From: Bombyx mori
Lineage: Eukaryota > Arthropoda > Insecta > Lepidoptera > Bombycidae
Assembly: GCF_030269925.1 (NCBI RefSeq)
Contig: NC_085112.1
Span: forward strand, 14,385,501 to 14,449,500
Direction: 5' to 3'
Length of the DNA stretch: 64,000 nucleotides
In this document: piece by piece, positions 63,447 to 64,000 of the stretch
Numbering within the stretch: the first letter of the stretch is position 1
How the letters are laid out: every line of letters begins with the position of its first letter
The notes under the pieces: model-generated
Databases searched by the model: none
What the model was told of the DNA's origin: nothing
The model's input: only the letters and a program-made list of their open reading frames with translations
Program-made: the position numbers and the translations under genes

Positions 63447-64000
63447 TTTCTGCCGGCAAAAGATACTCGAGAGGGGTTATGAAGACTCAAAAATTTTGTT
63501 GTCTATGAGCGGCGGAGACAGCCATTAACTGGGTCCCAAATTCTGTCTTAGCCAGCGAAATTTTAGAAATTATTACTAACTTAGATACTTTCGAAAAACT
63601 ATGATACTTTGGAAATTATTAGTTAATATGCTCCTACTACTCAGTTTTATTGTTAAGCATCTTTATTAAATTCGATAAACATTAGAAAAATGTATGTTAA
63701 TACCATCAAGGAGATAAAACATTAAAATAATACTACGAAGGTATATTCCTACGGACTCGATCGACCGTTGCAACACTTCCTCCCAAACAATAGGACAAGA
63801 TCGGGGTCACTGATCTGTGCCGTCTTTGTACTAAAACTTTGTATAAAAACAGATAGGCCACCACACATTGTGTGTTTATAGAGCATTTGAGTGTAAGTTC
63901 AGTAACGATATCTATTGTAAATGATTTCGCTGAAACTTCGCAATGTATTAAGCTAGTCATCAGAGGTCATCGAACTTTTAATTCAGATTATCATAGACTA
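63447..64000. other. No gene recognised
   Basis: AT-rich up to the window edge; the minus frame 63733-63960 (75 codons) has no motif. Confidence 0.35.

Overview
The window reads as lepidopteran nuclear DNA, most likely domestic silkworm (Bombyx mori) or a very close relative. The evidence is more than twenty copies, in every state of decay, of the tRNA-headed Bm1 SINE, plus other lepidopteran-type SINEs, small Helitron-like elements, a DD37D maT-type mariner, and Jockey-, R1- and RTE-type LINE pieces. I assign the species from recognised repeats; no database search was run. The background is AT-rich and intergenic or intronic. Nearly all real open reading frames belong to transposable elements.

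Layout. 1-13 kb: Bm1 copies, 3' ends of a CR1/L2-like LINE ('LINE-C' below), one intact tRNA-Val(CAC) gene at 3503-3575, and two Helitron-like elements of different families joined end to end at 6142-6486. 13-24 kb: a 5'-truncated Jockey-clade copy (13953-15710) with a 13-bp target-site duplication, then a full-length, apparently intact Jockey-clade element (18721-23881) with both ORFs open, a poly-A tail and a 12-bp duplication. 24-33 kb: AT-rich DNA with a 23-bp perfect hairpin, a 131-codon unassigned ORF, and a U1 snRNA-like sequence (33151 on) lying between short terminal inverted repeats. 34-36 kb: a three-layer nest in which an R1-clade LINE tail sits in a hairpin-bearing Jockey-related 3' fragment, which sits in a Bm1 SINE; both insertions are marked by target-site duplications. 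36-53 kb: SINEs, RTE-type LINE ends, two exact tandem duplications, a CCAAT-rich GC island (about 41.6-41.8 kb), a GA microsatellite, and a dead maT transposon with Helitron-like copies close to both ends.

The best candidate for a host protein-coding gene is at 53.68-53.90 kb: a TATA box, an initiator 25-27 bp downstream, two short upstream ORFs, an ATG in good context, a 26-residue signal-peptide-like stretch, and a consensus GTAAGT donor. Its later exons are not recognised. From 54 to 64 kb there are more Bm1 copies (one nested in another), a near-consensus full-length Bm1 (58388-58838), a second tRNA SINE family, and the longest copy of the hairpin-ended Helitron (62212-62648).

How the parts relate. 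The repeats fit a LINE/SINE mobilisation network. Bm1 and LINE-C share a recognisable 3' end, suggesting LINE-C supplied the reverse transcriptase for Bm1. The Jockey element shares a 3'-UTR stem-loop, with a compensatory base-pair change, with several short retroposed fragments. No CRISPR, operon or other prokaryotic feature is present.
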